Assembly: GCF_019249215.1 (NCBI RefSeq)
Contig: NZ_JAESDI010000006.1
Location: 1-64,000, forward strand
DNA: 64,000 nt
From: Alteromonas lipotrueae
Lineage (GTDB): Bacteria; Pseudomonadota; Gammaproteobacteria; Enterobacterales; Alteromonadaceae
Direction: 5' to 3'
The notes under the pieces: model-generated
Database searches by the model: none
What the model was told of the DNA's origin: nothing
The model's input: only the letters and a program-made list of their open reading frames with translations
Made by a program: the position numbers and the translations under genes
Part shown: piece after piece, positions 8,131 to 18,692 of the stretch
Position numbering within the stretch: position 1 is the first letter of the stretch
How the letters are laid out: each line of letters starts with the position of its first letter

Positions 8131-8876
8131 GCGAGAATTTTAAAACCGTCCAGCAACAGTTTGTTAACGCAATTAAAGATCCAGATTCGTTTGAAACAAA
8201 CAATGCTGACATTAAACGCCGCATGGATATTTATCAGTCCCTTTTTTTTAATAACATTATGGGTTTTATAAGCACAGGTTTTCCGGTGTTAAAGTCATTG
8301 GTAAGTGAAGAAAATTGGAATGATTTGGTGCGCGCCTTTTTTATTCATCACGAAAGCCGTTCACCGTATTTTTCAGACATTAGCAAAGAATTCGTAGAGT
8401 ATTTGTCAGCAAACCCAGAACTCGCATTTCAATTACCTGAGTTCGCCGCTGAACTTGCCCACTATGAATGGCTAGAATTAGATGTCAGTATTCGAAAAAC
8501 TCCTCATAAGGTGGTGTATTTTGAAGCGGGCGAACAGGTAATGAGGGTGAGCGTTTCCCCGCTGGCCACCATTGCTTCCTATACTTACCCTGTACATTTA
8601 ATTGGGGTAGATTATATTCCCGAAAACCCCGCACCCGAGCAACAATTCTATGTGGTGTATCGGAATCAAGAACAGCATGTAGAATTTGTGCATTTAAATC
8701 CGCTTACAGCAGTTTTATTGCATACCATTGAACAGCACGAACAGGGCATAGGAATAGAGGTCTTAGGCGAGCAGCTTTGTAAGCAATTACACCACCTACC
8801 AGAACACACTGTGCTTCAAGGTATGCAGCAAATAGTAAGCGATATGCTGCAAAAAGGTATTTTGTTACCTAGCTGA
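8127..8876 (+). CDS. hvfC: DUF2063 RiPP maturation partner, HvfC/BufC family
   Basis: 249 residues from the ATG at 8127, which overlaps the stop of the maturase gene by 4 bases, so translation is probably coupled. The N-terminal half carries the DUF2063 signature region (RMDIYQSLFFNNIMGFISTGFP and FFIHHESRSPYF). The C-terminal half resembles the winged-helix-like region that recognises the precursor in this family. It is thought to form a complex with the MNIO enzyme and deliver the precursor. No DoxX-type membrane gene, often found with bufferin operons, follows here. Confidence 0.92.
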   Translation: MSENFKTVQQQFVNAIKDPDSFETNNADIKRRMDIYQSLFFNNIMGFISTGFPVLKSLVSEENWNDLVRAFFIHHESRSPYFSDISKEFVEYLSANPELAFQLPEFAAELAHYEWLELDVSIRKTPHKVVYFEAGEQVMRVSVSPLATIASYTYPVHLIGVDYIPENPAPEQQFYVVYRNQEQHVEFVHLNPLTAVLLHTIEQHEQGIGIEVLGEQLCKQLHHLPEHTVLQGMQQIVSDMLQKGILLPS

Positions 8877-9076
8877 GCAGTTTGCTGAACACTAAATCAC
8901 CAGTTTTTAACTGGCACTTAAGTGCAGAAAGGCTAAAGTTGTACGCGAGTGTATAGCTTTGGCTGTTAAATGTTGGGAAAGTAGGCAATTGACTACAATA
9001 GCGCTGTCAATCCGGTCTGCTTTCGATTAACATTTACGACCATTTTTTTGTTAGTTAAATTGTTTAGGTAGTGCAT

Positions 9077-9199
9077 ATGGCAGACAATTCAGATTTCAAA
9101 GAAGTCTACAATAAGTGGTACTTTCTAGCTTCTATCGTAACTTTACTCGCGTTTCCGCTGATGCATATCATCTGCGGCTGGTTTACCTTCTGGTTATAA
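9077..9199 (+). CDS. 40-residue single-span membrane protein
   Basis: A short ORF starting [19 protein letters not shown], with a hydrophobic segment over residues 15-40 ([19 protein letters not shown]) and ending WFTFWL. The ATG is preceded by TAGGTAG at suitable spacing. It lies 22 bases upstream of apt on the same strand, so it may be the first gene of the apt transcript. Coding potential is judged from composition and ribosome binding site only; function unknown. Confidence 0.65.
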   Translation: MADNSDFKEVYNKWYFLASIVTLLAFPLMHIICGWFTFWL

Positions 9200-9221
9200 C
9201 GCAGACATTCAAGGCATAATT

Positions 9222-9758
9222 GTGACTGCACAGTATATAAAATCAGTTGTTAAAACCGTTCCTGACTATCCAAAGCCAGGTATTTTATTTAGAGATGTTA
9301 CTAGCGTACTAGAAGACCATAAGGCTTTCAGTAGTTGTATCGCATTGTTGCTTGAAGAATTCCAAGACATGGGATTCAACAAAGTAGCAGGAACCGAAGC
9401 GCGCGGATTCTTATTCGGCGCACCATTGGCCATCGAGATGGGCATTGGTTTTGTTCCAGTAAGAAAACCCAACAAATTACCCCGTGAAGTGGTGAGTGAA
9501 ACCTACGACCTTGAATACGGTACTGATACGTTGGAAATCCACAAAGATGCTATCCAGCCTGGCGATAAAGTTTTACTTATCGACGACTTGTTAGCAACTG
9601 GCGGTACCATCGAAGCATCTGCAAAGCTAATCCGAACATTAGGCGGCACCATTGAGCATGCTGGCTTTGTTATCGGCTTACCTGAACTAGGTGGTCGTGA
9701 AAAGCTAACCGCGATGGGTATCAAAAGCTTCACGCTTTGTGAGTTCGACGGCGAATAA
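9222..9758 (+). CDS. apt: Adenine phosphoribosyltransferase
   Basis: 178 residues, normal length. It makes AMP from adenine and PRPP in purine salvage in the cytoplasm. The PRPP-binding signature [16 protein letters not shown] is present, and [13 protein letters not shown] is the characteristic N-terminal motif. The start is GTG with AAGG upstream. dnaX follows after 17 bases, as in many gammaproteobacteria. Confidence 0.97.
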   Translation: MTAQYIKSVVKTVPDYPKPGILFRDVTSVLEDHKAFSSCIALLLEEFQDMGFNKVAGTEARGFLFGAPLAIEMGIGFVPVRKPNKLPREVVSETYDLEYGTDTLEIHKDAIQPGDKVLLIDDLLATGGTIEASAKLIRTLGGTIEHAGFVIGLPELGGREKLTAMGIKSFTLCEFDGE

Positions 9759-9775
9759 GGATAAAAATACAAGCA

Positions 9776-12664
9776 ATGAGTTATCAGGTATTAGCACGTA
9801 AATGGCGCCCGGGTAAGTTTAGTGAACTCGTAGGGCAGGAACATGTTGTTTCAGCTATTTCGAATGCGTTAGATAACGACCGCTTGCACCACGCGTACCT
9901 ATTTACCGGTACGCGAGGGGTAGGTAAAACCACCATTGCTCGTATATTTTCCAAGAGTTTAAACTGCGAAGAAGGGCAGGGGTCTAACCCTTGTGGTCAA
10001 TGTAATACCTGTAAAGAAATTGAGCAGGGTAATTATGTTGATTTGCTTGAGATTGATGCGGCTTCACGCACGAAGGTAGAAGATACCCGAGAGTTGCTTG
10101 ATAACGTTCAATACAAGCCTACCCGCGGCCGGTATAAAGTGTACCTTATTGATGAAGTACACATGCTGTCTAAGCACAGCTTTAACGCGTTACTAAAAAC
10201 GCTAGAAGAGCCACCGCCTCACGTTAAGTTTTTACTGGCCACGACCGATCCACAAAAGCTTCCTATTACTATTTTATCTCGTTGCTTGCAGTTCAATTTA
10301 AAAGCATTGTCGCGAGAGCAAATAGTTGGGCAGCTTAATCATATTCTAGAGCAAGAAACCTTACCCTTTGAGCCGCAAGCGCTAGCGTTGTTAGCCCGCG
10401 CTGCACAGGGGAGTATGCGTGATGCCTTAAGCTTAACCGACCAAGCTATTGCACAAGGTGGTAATGCGGTTAACGCCTCAGTCGTTACCGACATGCTAGG
10501 CTTGATGGATAAAAATCAGCTTGTGAAGTTATTGCATGCGGTGGTGAGTAAAACGCCAGCCGATGTTATGCGATTGGTTCAGGATATGTCGGAACAAGCA
10601 CCAGATTACGATCATGTGCTTGCCGAATTAGGCAGTACGCTACATCAAATAGCGTTAACCCAATGGGTGCCTGAAGCCTGTAAATTAGAAACAACTTCAG
10701 CCAAAGCTATTTACCAACTTGCTAAATCAATTTCTGCTGAACAAGTGCAGTTGTTGTATCAAATTGCGCTGCAAGGAAGGAAGGACTTACCATTCTCATC
10801 AGACGGCAGGAGCGCATTAGAAATGACGTTAATGCGTATGATGACATTTGCACCCAGTACGCCTTTAGCTGATGCGCCATCTGAGATAGCCAGCGGAACG
10901 GTTGATAGTTCGTTGCCTATTGCATCGGCGGAAAAAAAAACACTAATTTCTGAGCAAGACGCGCAAAGCTCGACTTCTACCGCTAACTCTCTTTGTGCTA
11001 AAAGCGCAGGCGCTGGGTCATCGTCAGCCGATGAAGAGCTTTCCAGCAATGAACAAGATGCTCACAGTACAAATGTTCAAGATGCAGAAACTTCTACTGA
11101 TGAAACTGAGCGCGCGGGAACTGACGAGATTTCATCTTCTACAAAATTACCAGACTTACCAGACTTACCAGATTTAGCCACTTCAAAGGGGCAAACCCCT
11201 GAACCAGAAGCCTCGGCTCATAAGAAAGAGCCGCATGGCGAAGTCGCTTCGCAAGAGGCAAAGCCTTCCCAGCCTGTAGCGCATTCAAAATATAGCCAGC
11301 CTTCAGATGCCAATCAGTCTGTAATAAATAATCAGCCTACAGGTAATGATCATTCTACAGGCAACGATCAGCCTACGGGTAGCAATCAACCTTCAGGTGA
11401 GCATGGCAAGCCAGTCAGAAGTTTGGCGTCAGAGCATAGTCCTTCAGATTCGGCCCCGTTTAATGATATGCCGCCAGCAGATGCATACATGGACGATGTG
11501 CCACCGCCTTACGATGATGATGAGTCGTCATTTATGCCGCCTGAATTTGCCGATGCTCAGCTGACAAATGCACCGCTATCTGATGAATGCCCTGACACGC
11601 AATCTACACATTTTGCTTCGCAGCAAGCTGTTGATTCTGTGCCAGCCGCTACGCCCACACCAGAGGCACAGCTAACATCCACTGCTGATATGCTTGCGCT
11701 ACGACAGCGGTTAAAGCAAAAACGTGATGAAAGCGCAGAACAAGCGGCGAAAAAGCCTGAAGCGACGAACGAAACTACTAGCTTTGTAGATAGAATGAGT
11801 AAGGCTTCAAGCCAAAGCTCTCCTGACCCTTCTAGTGAAGGCCAAGATGATAGGCAATCTAAAGGCACGGCTGACGACAGCAGTGCTCAACAAGAATCAA
11901 CTACTGCACCGGCAACTGCGCCATCAAGCTCTGATACTTTAAATGCAAATTCAAATTTAGATGCTGGCTCGAACACGACTTCTGACGCTAGCATGCAAAA
12001 CCAAACCGATATGCCCCCGTGGGATACTGGTATACAGCATAATGATGAGCCGTTTACTGCCAACGAGCAAGATACCCAATTTGATTCACCAATGCCTGAC
12101 GCGGCGCAGTATGGCGGCAATAGCGAAACAGCTCGCAATGAGCCTCAGCCTTTAGAGCCTCAGCTTTTAGAATCAGAGCCAAGCGATACCCGTAATGAAT
12201 TTAGTGGTGAGCCAGTAAATCAGTTCACAAGTCAGTATCAAGGTAAGCTAGCCGCTTATTTGGATGATGGTAGTAAGCTTGTTCACGCGAGCCAAATTGA
12301 TAAGTGGAGCAATGACGTAGAGCAAATGCCTATTGCAGGTTTGCTTAAACAATTGGTGCTTCATGCTTCTTTTTTGCGAAATGATCAGGGTATAACGCTT
12401 GAAATTGATAACAGTCAGGCGCATCTACTAAAAGACAGTGCAAAACAACAGTTGCTTGATGTATTGCATCATAGTTTTGGTGAAGGGGAGAATATTACCA
12501 TCACCCTTGGTTCGCCAAAACAAACGCCCTATGCGTTGCAACAAAACATTATTGCTATGCGCCAGGCGCATGCACAATCGGTGGTACATACCGACGAAAC
12601 GATACAAGCGTTGTTATCAGCATTCGACGCATCAATAGTGACCGACTCGGTTAAAGCGCGATAG
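9776..12664 (+). CDS. dnaX: DNA polymerase III tau (and probably gamma) subunit
   Basis: 962 residues, much longer than the roughly 640 of E. coli. Clamp-loader ATPase at 1-370: Walker A GTRGVGKTT, zinc-site cysteines (NPCGQCNTCKE), Walker B LIDEVHML and the SRC motif. Residues about 385-820 are a low-complexity, acidic, Ser/Gln/Pro-rich linker with short repeats (LPDLPDLPDL; PTGNDHSTGNDQPTG). The C-terminal 130 residues should be the tau domain that contacts polymerase III alpha. At 10932-10940 a run of nine A lies at the gamma/tau boundary (see separate entry). The first gene of the dnaX-ybaB-recR order. Confidence 0.96.
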   Translation: MSYQVLARKWRPGKFSELVGQEHVVSAISNALDNDRLHHAYLFTGTRGVGKTTIARIFSKSLNCEEGQGSNPCGQCNTCKEIEQGNYVDLLEIDAASRTKVEDTRELLDNVQYKPTRGRYKVYLIDEVHMLSKHSFNALLKTLEEPPPHVKFLLATTDPQKLPITILSRCLQFNLKALSREQIVGQLNHILEQETLPFEPQALALLARAAQGSMRDALSLTDQAIAQGGNAVNASVVTDMLGLMDKNQLVKLLHAVVSKTPADVMRLVQDMSEQAPDYDHVLAELGSTLHQIALTQWVPEACKLETTSAKAIYQLAKSISAEQVQLLYQIALQGRKDLPFSSDGRSALEMTLMRMMTFAPSTPLADAPSEIASGTVDSSLPIASAEKKTLISEQDAQSSTSTANSLCAKSAGAGSSSADEELSSNEQDAHSTNVQDAETSTDETERAGTDEISSSTKLPDLPDLPDLATSKGQTPEPEASAHKKEPHGEVASQEAKPSQPVAHSKYSQPSDANQSVINNQPTGNDHSTGNDQPTGSNQPSGEHGKPVRSLASEHSPSDSAPFNDMPPADAYMDDVPPPYDDDESSFMPPEFADAQLTNAPLSDECPDTQSTHFASQQAVDSVPAATPTPEAQLTSTADMLALRQRLKQKRDESAEQAAKKPEATNETTSFVDRMSKASSQSSPDPSSEGQDDRQSKGTADDSSAQQESTTAPATAPSSSDTLNANSNLDAGSNTTSDASMQNQTDMPPWDTGIQHNDEPFTANEQDTQFDSPMPDAAQYGGNSETARNEPQPLEPQLLESEPSDTRNEFSGEPVNQFTSQYQGKLAAYLDDGSKLVHASQIDKWSNDVEQMPIAGLLKQLVLHASFLRNDQGITLEIDNSQAHLLKDSAKQQLLDVLHHSFGEGENITITLGSPKQTPYALQQNIIAMRQAHAQSVVHTDETIQALLSAFDASIVTDSVKAR
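10932..10953 (+). promoter_or_regulatory. Poly(A)9 slippery site in dnaX for gamma production
   Basis: Nine A residues (10932-10940) at codons 386-388, just after the ATPase and oligomerisation domains. A -1 shift meets TGA at 10951-10953, and a +1 shift meets TAA at 10944-10946. Either ribosomal frameshifting or transcriptional slippage would thus give a gamma-like protein of about 390 residues, close to domains I-III. Slippage at A runs in dnaX is known in E. coli (A6G) and Thermus (A9). Its use here is inferred. Confidence 0.7.
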
Positions 12665-12702
12665 CAACATTAACTAACACTAAGACAAAGTGAGAAAAGA
12701 AT

Positions 12703-13029
12703 ATGTTTAAAGGTGGAATGGGCAACATGATGAAGCAGGCTCAGCAAATGCAAGATCGTATGCAGAAAGTGCAAGACGATTTGGCTAAGCTGGAAGTCAC
12801 AGGTGAAGCCGGTGCAGGCATGGTTAAGGTAACCATGACATGTAATCATAACGTTCGCCGCGTAGACATTGACGACACGTTAATGGAAGACGATAAAGAC
12901 ATGATTGAAGACTTGGTTGCCGCTGCATTTAACGATGCCGTTCGCCGCGTTCAAGAAACCAGTAAAGAAAAAATGGGTGACGTTACTGGCGGAATGTCAC
13001 TTCCACCAGGCTTCAAAATGCCGTTTTAA
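12703..13029 (+). CDS. ybaB: Nucleoid-associated protein YbaB/EbfC
   Basis: 108 residues, typical size, starting [20 protein letters not shown] and ending with the family's PPGFKMPF. A small DNA-binding dimer. It follows dnaX by 38 bases and precedes recR in the same direction, though an intrinsic terminator and an extra gene separate it from recR here. Confidence 0.96.
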   Translation: MFKGGMGNMMKQAQQMQDRMQKVQDDLAKLEVTGEAGAGMVKVTMTCNHNVRRVDIDDTLMEDDKDMIEDLVAAAFNDAVRRVQETSKEKMGDVTGGMSLPPGFKMPF

Positions 13030-13108
13030 GCCATATATCTCATATTTTTGAACCATAGCGATAACGAACGTTGTGGACTTAAATAGAGGGCAGTAAATGC
13101 TATACCTA

Positions 13109-13138
13109 AAAGCTCTGATTTTATCAGAGCTTTTTTTT
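13109..13138 (+). terminator. Terminator after ybaB
   Basis: Stem agctctgat / atcagagct with a short loop and a run of eight T. It ends the apt-dnaX-ybaB transcript. Confidence 0.92.
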
Positions 13139-13354
13139 ACTTTAGCCTATTACATAGAGAGATTTACTGGCGCTATCTCCCCCCTGCATGGCCGTCTTAC
13201 ACTGCATGTGGTTGTAATAAATGTACGCAAGATTCACCAGTTAAAATCGAGATGCTTAACGACTTTTCCCCCGTTAAAAGTAAAGGTGAAAATAGACATT
13301 TACATTATCAGCGAAACTAAGATTCGAAGGAACGTAGGAGCATTTAAATGAACA

Positions 13355-13395
13355 ATGGGGTCAGTATGCCTTTAGGCTTAATTAACACTGACTCC
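13355..13395. repeat. REP-like palindrome (GGGGTCAG type)
   Basis: ATGGGGTCAGTAT pairs with ACACTGACTCCAT (11 of 13 positions) around an inner GCC-TTTA-GGC hairpin. This resembles the REP elements mobilised by RAYT (TnpA-REP) transposases in many marine gammaproteobacteria. Only one copy is in the window. It lies in the 480-base gap between ybaB and the next gene, whose remaining sequence holds only the ybaB terminator. Confidence 0.55.
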
Positions 13396-13509
13396 ATCAA
13401 ACTAAACTTCACCGGATTGGTCAGTACGTTCAGCATAAAAGGCTTTAGTTATGGTAGACCATCAGTAATAATACGCCCCATCTTAATCTTCAGAAATATC
13501 ATCATTTTC

Positions 13510-14457
13510 ATGCTGAAAAAAAGTATTATCCTGTCGGTGACGGTTTCTGTCATCGTAGCCATTACCCTCTTTGGCATTTCTACTCACAGGCTGTATAGCA
13601 AAAAGAAGTTATCTGTAGATCCTAAATTGAATGAAATTTCTGGTATTGAGTTCGATAAGAAAGGCTACTTGTGGGCCATTAATGATAGTGGCGACGATCC
13701 CAAGCTATATCGCTTAGATGACAATGGCGACATCACCAAAGAAGTCTTGGTTGCCAATGCTAAAAACATCGATTGGGAAGACATTACCCAAAACGACTTC
13801 GGGCACTTTTTCTTGGGCGACTTTGGTAATAATGATAACGATAGAAAATGGCTAACGATTTATAAAATAGAAAACCCTATCGATATTAAAACCGAGTCGA
13901 CAAACGCTGAGATTATTAAGTTTACCTACCCTGAAATGGATGGGAAAACACCGGTTAAGCCGAATGATCGTAACTTCGATCTAGAAGCTTTTGTTGCGCT
14001 AGGGCGCCATCTTTATTTATTCACCAAAAATAGAACTGAGCCCTTTGATGGTATTACCAACGTATATAAAGTTGGCGATCACGCGGCTAATTTTGATGCC
14101 GAGTTAATCGACTCTTTTAAAACCTGTACTACCATGGAAAAACTGTGCTGGATAACGTCTGCAGCATTAAGCCCTGACAGAACTAAACTAGCGCTACTGG
14201 ATTCCACCAGTATTTGGTTATTCGAAAACTTCAAAGGGGATAAATTCTTTTCTGGAGATATTTACCGCATTGATTTGGGGTTGATTACGCAAAAAGAGGC
14301 GGTCACTTTTAAAGACGACAACACCATTATATTTACCGACGAGAAATTTAAAGGTATTTTCGGCGGAAACGCCTATGTGATTAAACTCGATGAAGTGCAT
14401 AAAAAGTTAATTCGAAAGGCAGTAAAGCCGAAAGAAAAAATAATTGAGTCAAACTAG
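13510..14457 (+). CDS. Membrane-anchored beta-propeller-like protein
   Basis: 315 residues from the ATG at 13510; the frame is open to 13348 but that part overlaps the REP-like palindrome and is not protein-like. An N-terminal hydrophobic segment (SIILSVTVSVIVAITLFGIS, residues 4-23) is a membrane anchor or uncleaved signal. The rest has propeller-like repeats, with LNEISGIEFDKKGYLWAINDSGDDPKLYRLD as the first blade. Probably periplasmic; function unknown. No strong ribosome binding site is visible. It interrupts the usual ybaB-recR adjacency. Confidence 0.75.
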   Translation: MLKKSIILSVTVSVIVAITLFGISTHRLYSKKKLSVDPKLNEISGIEFDKKGYLWAINDSGDDPKLYRLDDNGDITKEVLVANAKNIDWEDITQNDFGHFFLGDFGNNDNDRKWLTIYKIENPIDIKTESTNAEIIKFTYPEMDGKTPVKPNDRNFDLEAFVALGRHLYLFTKNRTEPFDGITNVYKVGDHAANFDAELIDSFKTCTTMEKLCWITSAALSPDRTKLALLDSTSIWLFENFKGDKFFSGDIYRIDLGLITQKEAVTFKDDNTIIFTDEKFKGIFGGNAYVIKLDEVHKKLIRKAVKPKEKIIESN

Positions 14458-14555
14458 CCTGTGGCCTACCTTTATTATGAGTGTGCAACAAGAACTTTTA
14501 GTGAGTAACATGCAAAGTTGTTTCGTAACCCGATTTAAAATGATAAGAAGTTTGT

Positions 14556-15155
14556 ATGAAGTTTAGCCCGTTACTGAATGAATTAATTCAAGCGTTAACT
14601 TGCCTTCCAGGGGTAGGTAATAAGAGTGCCCAGCGTATGGCGTTTCACCTTTTGGAACGCAATCGTAAGGGGGCGATAGATTTAAGTAATGTACTGCACA
14701 ACGCCATGGAGCATATTCATCACTGCAAGCGCTGCAGAACGTTTACGGAAGATGAGCTGTGCGAAATTTGCCGTCATCCAGAGCGCGAAGCCAGTGGCTT
14801 ATTATGCATTGTTGAAAGCCCGCAAGATGTATTGGCAATCGAGCAAACGCTTAGTTATAAAGGCCAGTACTTTGTATTGATGGGGCATTTGTCGCCTATC
14901 GATGGAGTAGGGCCTGAAGAAATTGGCTTAAACGAATTGGAAACCCGTTTTAGTGCAGGTGGCATTAACGAAGTGATCCTTGCCACTAACCCGACGGTTG
15001 AAGGCGAAGCTACTGCACATTATATCGCTCAGCTTTGTGCGGCCCATAATGTTGAAGCGTCTCGTATTGCTCATGGTGTACCAGTGGGTGGCGAGCTCGA
15101 ATATATAGACGGTAATACCCTCACTCACGCCTTTTCTGGTCGCCGCAAACTCTAA
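14556..15155 (+). CDS. recR: Recombination mediator RecR
   Basis: 199 residues, standard length. N-terminal helix-hairpin-helix ([17 protein letters not shown]), a four-cysteine zinc finger ([16 protein letters not shown]) and a TOPRIM domain ([16 protein letters not shown]). With RecF and RecO it loads RecA at single-strand gaps. Confidence 0.97.
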   Translation: MKFSPLLNELIQALTCLPGVGNKSAQRMAFHLLERNRKGAIDLSNVLHNAMEHIHHCKRCRTFTEDELCEICRHPEREASGLLCIVESPQDVLAIEQTLSYKGQYFVLMGHLSPIDGVGPEEIGLNELETRFSAGGINEVILATNPTVEGEATAHYIAQLCAAHNVEASRIAHGVPVGGELEYIDGNTLTHAFSGRRKL

Positions 15156-15264
15156 ATTGCGGCGCTTCCCCAATAATATTTTTTCGCTTTGCGGTTGAAA
15201 ACTGCTAGTTCGGCCTTACCTGTTTGAAAGTAACGTGATCCATTCAACGAGGAGATATTGGATT

Positions 15265-17187
15265 ATGGCTGAAGCAGCCCATAAAGAAACCCACGGTTTT
15301 CAGACGGAAGTAAAACAACTTCTACATCTGATGATTCATTCTTTGTATTCAAATAAAGAAATCTTCCTACGTGAGCTTGTATCTAACGCTGCCGATGCAG
15401 CAGACAAGCTACGTTTCCGCGCACTAGAAAACGACAGCCTTTATGAAAATGATGGCGACCTAAACGTAAAAATTAGTGTAGATAAAGAAGCGGGCACGGT
15501 AACTATTGCTGATAACGGCATTGGTATGAACCGCGACGAAGTGATAGCCAACTTAGGTACTATTGCGAAGTCGGGTACAAAAGATTTCTTCAGTAAGCTA
15601 TCTGGCGACAACGCAAAAGACTCACAACTGATTGGTCAGTTCGGTGTCGGCTTTTACTCTGCGTTTATCGTTGCTGATAAAGTGACTGTACGCACCCGTG
15701 CCGCTGGTGCAGATGCATCACAAGGCGTTGAGTGGATTTCAGAAGGCGAGGGTGAATTCACTTTAGCAGAAATCAACAAGCCTACTCGCGGTACTGAAAT
15801 TGTATTGCATCTTCGTGAAGAGGAAAAAGAATTCGCTGATGATTGGCGTTTACGCTCAATTGTTAGCAAATACTCTGACCACATCAGCATTCCTGTAAAA
15901 ATGTGGAAAGAAGAAGTGCCTGAAAGCGAAGGCCCTGATGGCGAGAAGACGCCAGTACAGCCAGGCGAGTGGGAACTAGTAAACAAAGCGACTGCTTTGT
16001 GGACCCGCGAAAAATCAGATATTTCTGATGAAGAGTATCAAGAATTCTATAAACACATTTCTCACGACTTTGCAGACCCATTTGCATGGGCACATAACAA
16101 AGTTGAAGGTAAGACTGAATACACAAGTTTGTTGTACATTCCTTCTAAAGCCCCGTTTGATATGTGGAACCGCGACCAAGCACACGGTTTGAAATTATAT
16201 GTTCAGCGCGTTTTCATTATGGATGATGCCGAGCAGTTTATGCCTACGTACTTGCGCTTCGTTAAAGGACTTCTAGACAGCAACGATTTGCCGCTTAACG
16301 TGTCTCGTGAAATTCTACAAGACAACAAGGTAACTCAAGCATTGCGTCAAGGTTGTACTAAGCGCGTACTTCAAATGCTTGAGAAAATGGCGAAAAACGA
16401 TGCTGAAAAGTACCAGTCATTCTGGAACGAATTTGGTAACGTGCTGAAAGAAGGGCCTTCTGAAGACCACAACAACCGCGAAAAAATCGCCGGTTTACTT
16501 CGCTTCTCATCAACCAATAGTACCTCTGATGCACAAACCGTGTCGTTGGCAGACTACATTGAACGCATGAAAGAAGGCCAAGATAAGATTTATTATGTAA
16601 CGGCAGACAGCTTACAAGCTGCTAAATCTAGCCCGCACCTAGAAATCTTCCGTAAGAAGGGTATTGAAGTCTTGCTAATGGGTGAGCGCATTGACGAGTG
16701 GTTAATGTCGCACTTAACTGATTTCAACGAGAAGCAGTTTGAATCTATTGCGAAAGCAAACTTAGATTTAGGCGATCTTGAAGACGAAGACACTAAGAAA
16801 GCCCAAGAAGAAGCAGAAAAAGAAGTAGAAGGTATTGTTGAGCGAGCTAAATCAGCCCTAGGCGATAAAGTAGTAGACGTTAAGTTTACCCACCGTCTAA
16901 CTGATTCTCCTGCGTGCATTGTTGCAGATGACAACGGTATGACCACACAGATGATGAAGTTGATGCAAGCTGCAGGACAGCCTGTGCCTGACGTTAAGTA
17001 CGTATTCGAACTTAACCCAGAGCATTCTTTGGTTAAAACCCTAGCAGACACGCAAGACGAAGATTTGTTTAAGCAATGGGTTGGTGTATTGTTCGACCAA
17101 GCAGCATTGTCTGAACAAGGTAGCTTAAAAGACCCTTCAGCGTTTGTGCAAAACTTAAACACTTTATTAATGAAGTTAGCAAAATAA
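15265..17187 (+). CDS. htpG: Chaperone HtpG (Hsp90)
   Basis: 640 residues from the ATG at 15265 preceded by GAGGAG; a longer frame to 15235 is not supported. The GHKL ATPase motifs are present: [21 protein letters not shown] and [11 protein letters not shown]. The middle and C-terminal domains are complete. A dimeric ATP-dependent cytoplasmic chaperone. A weak heat-shock-like element (GTTGAAA at 15194 followed by a C-rich stretch near 15211) precedes it; sigma-32 control is only a suggestion. Confidence 0.97.
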   Translation: MAEAAHKETHGFQTEVKQLLHLMIHSLYSNKEIFLRELVSNAADAADKLRFRALENDSLYENDGDLNVKISVDKEAGTVTIADNGIGMNRDEVIANLGTIAKSGTKDFFSKLSGDNAKDSQLIGQFGVGFYSAFIVADKVTVRTRAAGADASQGVEWISEGEGEFTLAEINKPTRGTEIVLHLREEEKEFADDWRLRSIVSKYSDHISIPVKMWKEEVPESEGPDGEKTPVQPGEWELVNKATALWTREKSDISDEEYQEFYKHISHDFADPFAWAHNKVEGKTEYTSLLYIPSKAPFDMWNRDQAHGLKLYVQRVFIMDDAEQFMPTYLRFVKGLLDSNDLPLNVSREILQDNKVTQALRQGCTKRVLQMLEKMAKNDAEKYQSFWNEFGNVLKEGPSEDHNNREKIAGLLRFSSTNSTSDAQTVSLADYIERMKEGQDKIYYVTADSLQAAKSSPHLEIFRKKGIEVLLMGERIDEWLMSHLTDFNEKQFESIAKANLDLGDLEDEDTKKAQEEAEKEVEGIVERAKSALGDKVVDVKFTHRLTDSPACIVADDNGMTTQMMKLMQAAGQPVPDVKYVFELNPEHSLVKTLADTQDEDLFKQWVGVLFDQAALSEQGSLKDPSAFVQNLNTLLMKLAK

Positions 17188-17214
17188 GCTTCAATATTAA
17201 AAGTTAATTAATAT

Positions 17215-17240
17215 AAAACGGGCGTAATGCCCGTTTTTTG
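17215..17240 (+). terminator. Terminator after htpG
   Basis: Stem AAAACGGGC / GCCCGTTTT with a 5-base loop and a T run. Confidence 0.92.
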
Positions 17241-18144
<904 letters not shown>

Positions 18145-18162
18145 TTGTGCTTATTGATTTGT

Positions 18163-18187
18163 AAAGGCCGCAGTAGCGGCCTTTTTT
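18163..18187 (+). terminator. Terminator after adk
   Basis: Stem AAAGGCCGC / GCGGCCTTT, AGTA loop, T run. Confidence 0.93.
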
Positions 18188-18258
18188 GTTACTTGTATGT
18201 TATGAGCGAATAGCGTTTAATAATTGCAGAATAACTAATATAAACGTGGAGCTAACTC

Positions 18259-18654
18259 ATGGTATTACCTATAACGGCGTTTTATGCCAGTCTGTTGGGG
18301 ATTTGCTACCTATACCTGTCCTTTTTAGTGATAGGGGTACGTAGAAAAAGTCAAATTAGCTTGGGTGACGGTGGTAATGAAGACCTGAAAAGGCTCAGTC
18401 GCGCTCATGGTAATTTTAGTGAATATGTTCCTATTACCCTCATTATGGTCGCTTGCTTTGAGGCGAATACAGGGCAAGCTTGGGCGGTACATGCACTCGC
18501 ATGTTCACTGTTATTCGGACGTATTTTCCATGCTTATGGATTAAGACATCATAGTGGAGCAAGCTGGCAGCGTATTGCAGGTATGATGCTGACGTTTTTG
18601 GCCATGTTAGTAGCGGCCATTGCCAACTTAATGCTAATTCATTTTGGATTGTGA
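18259..18654 (+). CDS. MAPEG family membrane protein (YecN-like)
   Basis: 131 residues with four hydrophobic segments (about 5-25, 55-75, 80-95, 108-130). The conserved MAPEG stretch RLSRAHGNFSEYVPITLIMV and FGRIFHAYGLRH are present. The family includes glutathione-dependent membrane enzymes; the bacterial YecN-type members have no defined substrate. GTGGAGC precedes the start. Convergent with the TonB receptor gene. Confidence 0.9.
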   Translation: MVLPITAFYASLLGICYLYLSFLVIGVRRKSQISLGDGGNEDLKRLSRAHGNFSEYVPITLIMVACFEANTGQAWAVHALACSLLFGRIFHAYGLRHHSGASWQRIAGMMLTFLAMLVAAIANLMLIHFGL

Positions 18655-18677
18655 TTGCCTGACGTTCAGGCAATCAC
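18651..18677. terminator. Bidirectional hairpin between convergent genes
   Basis: A perfect 12-bp inverted repeat (gtgattgcctga / tcaggcaatcac) with a 3-base loop overlaps the MAPEG stop codon and lies 16 bases from the end of the minus-strand receptor gene. There is no T run, so termination strength is uncertain. Confidence 0.65.
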
Positions 18678-18692
18678 AGTGAGTGCTAGCGT

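Noticed and set aside
13097-13351. 84-codon ORF after ybaB
   Set aside because: It runs through the ybaB terminator hairpin, has no ribosome binding site and an implausible composition.
15194-15220. Sigma-32 promoter for htpG
   Set aside because: The -35-like GTTGAAA is reasonable but the -10 element is poor; mentioned only in the gene entry.
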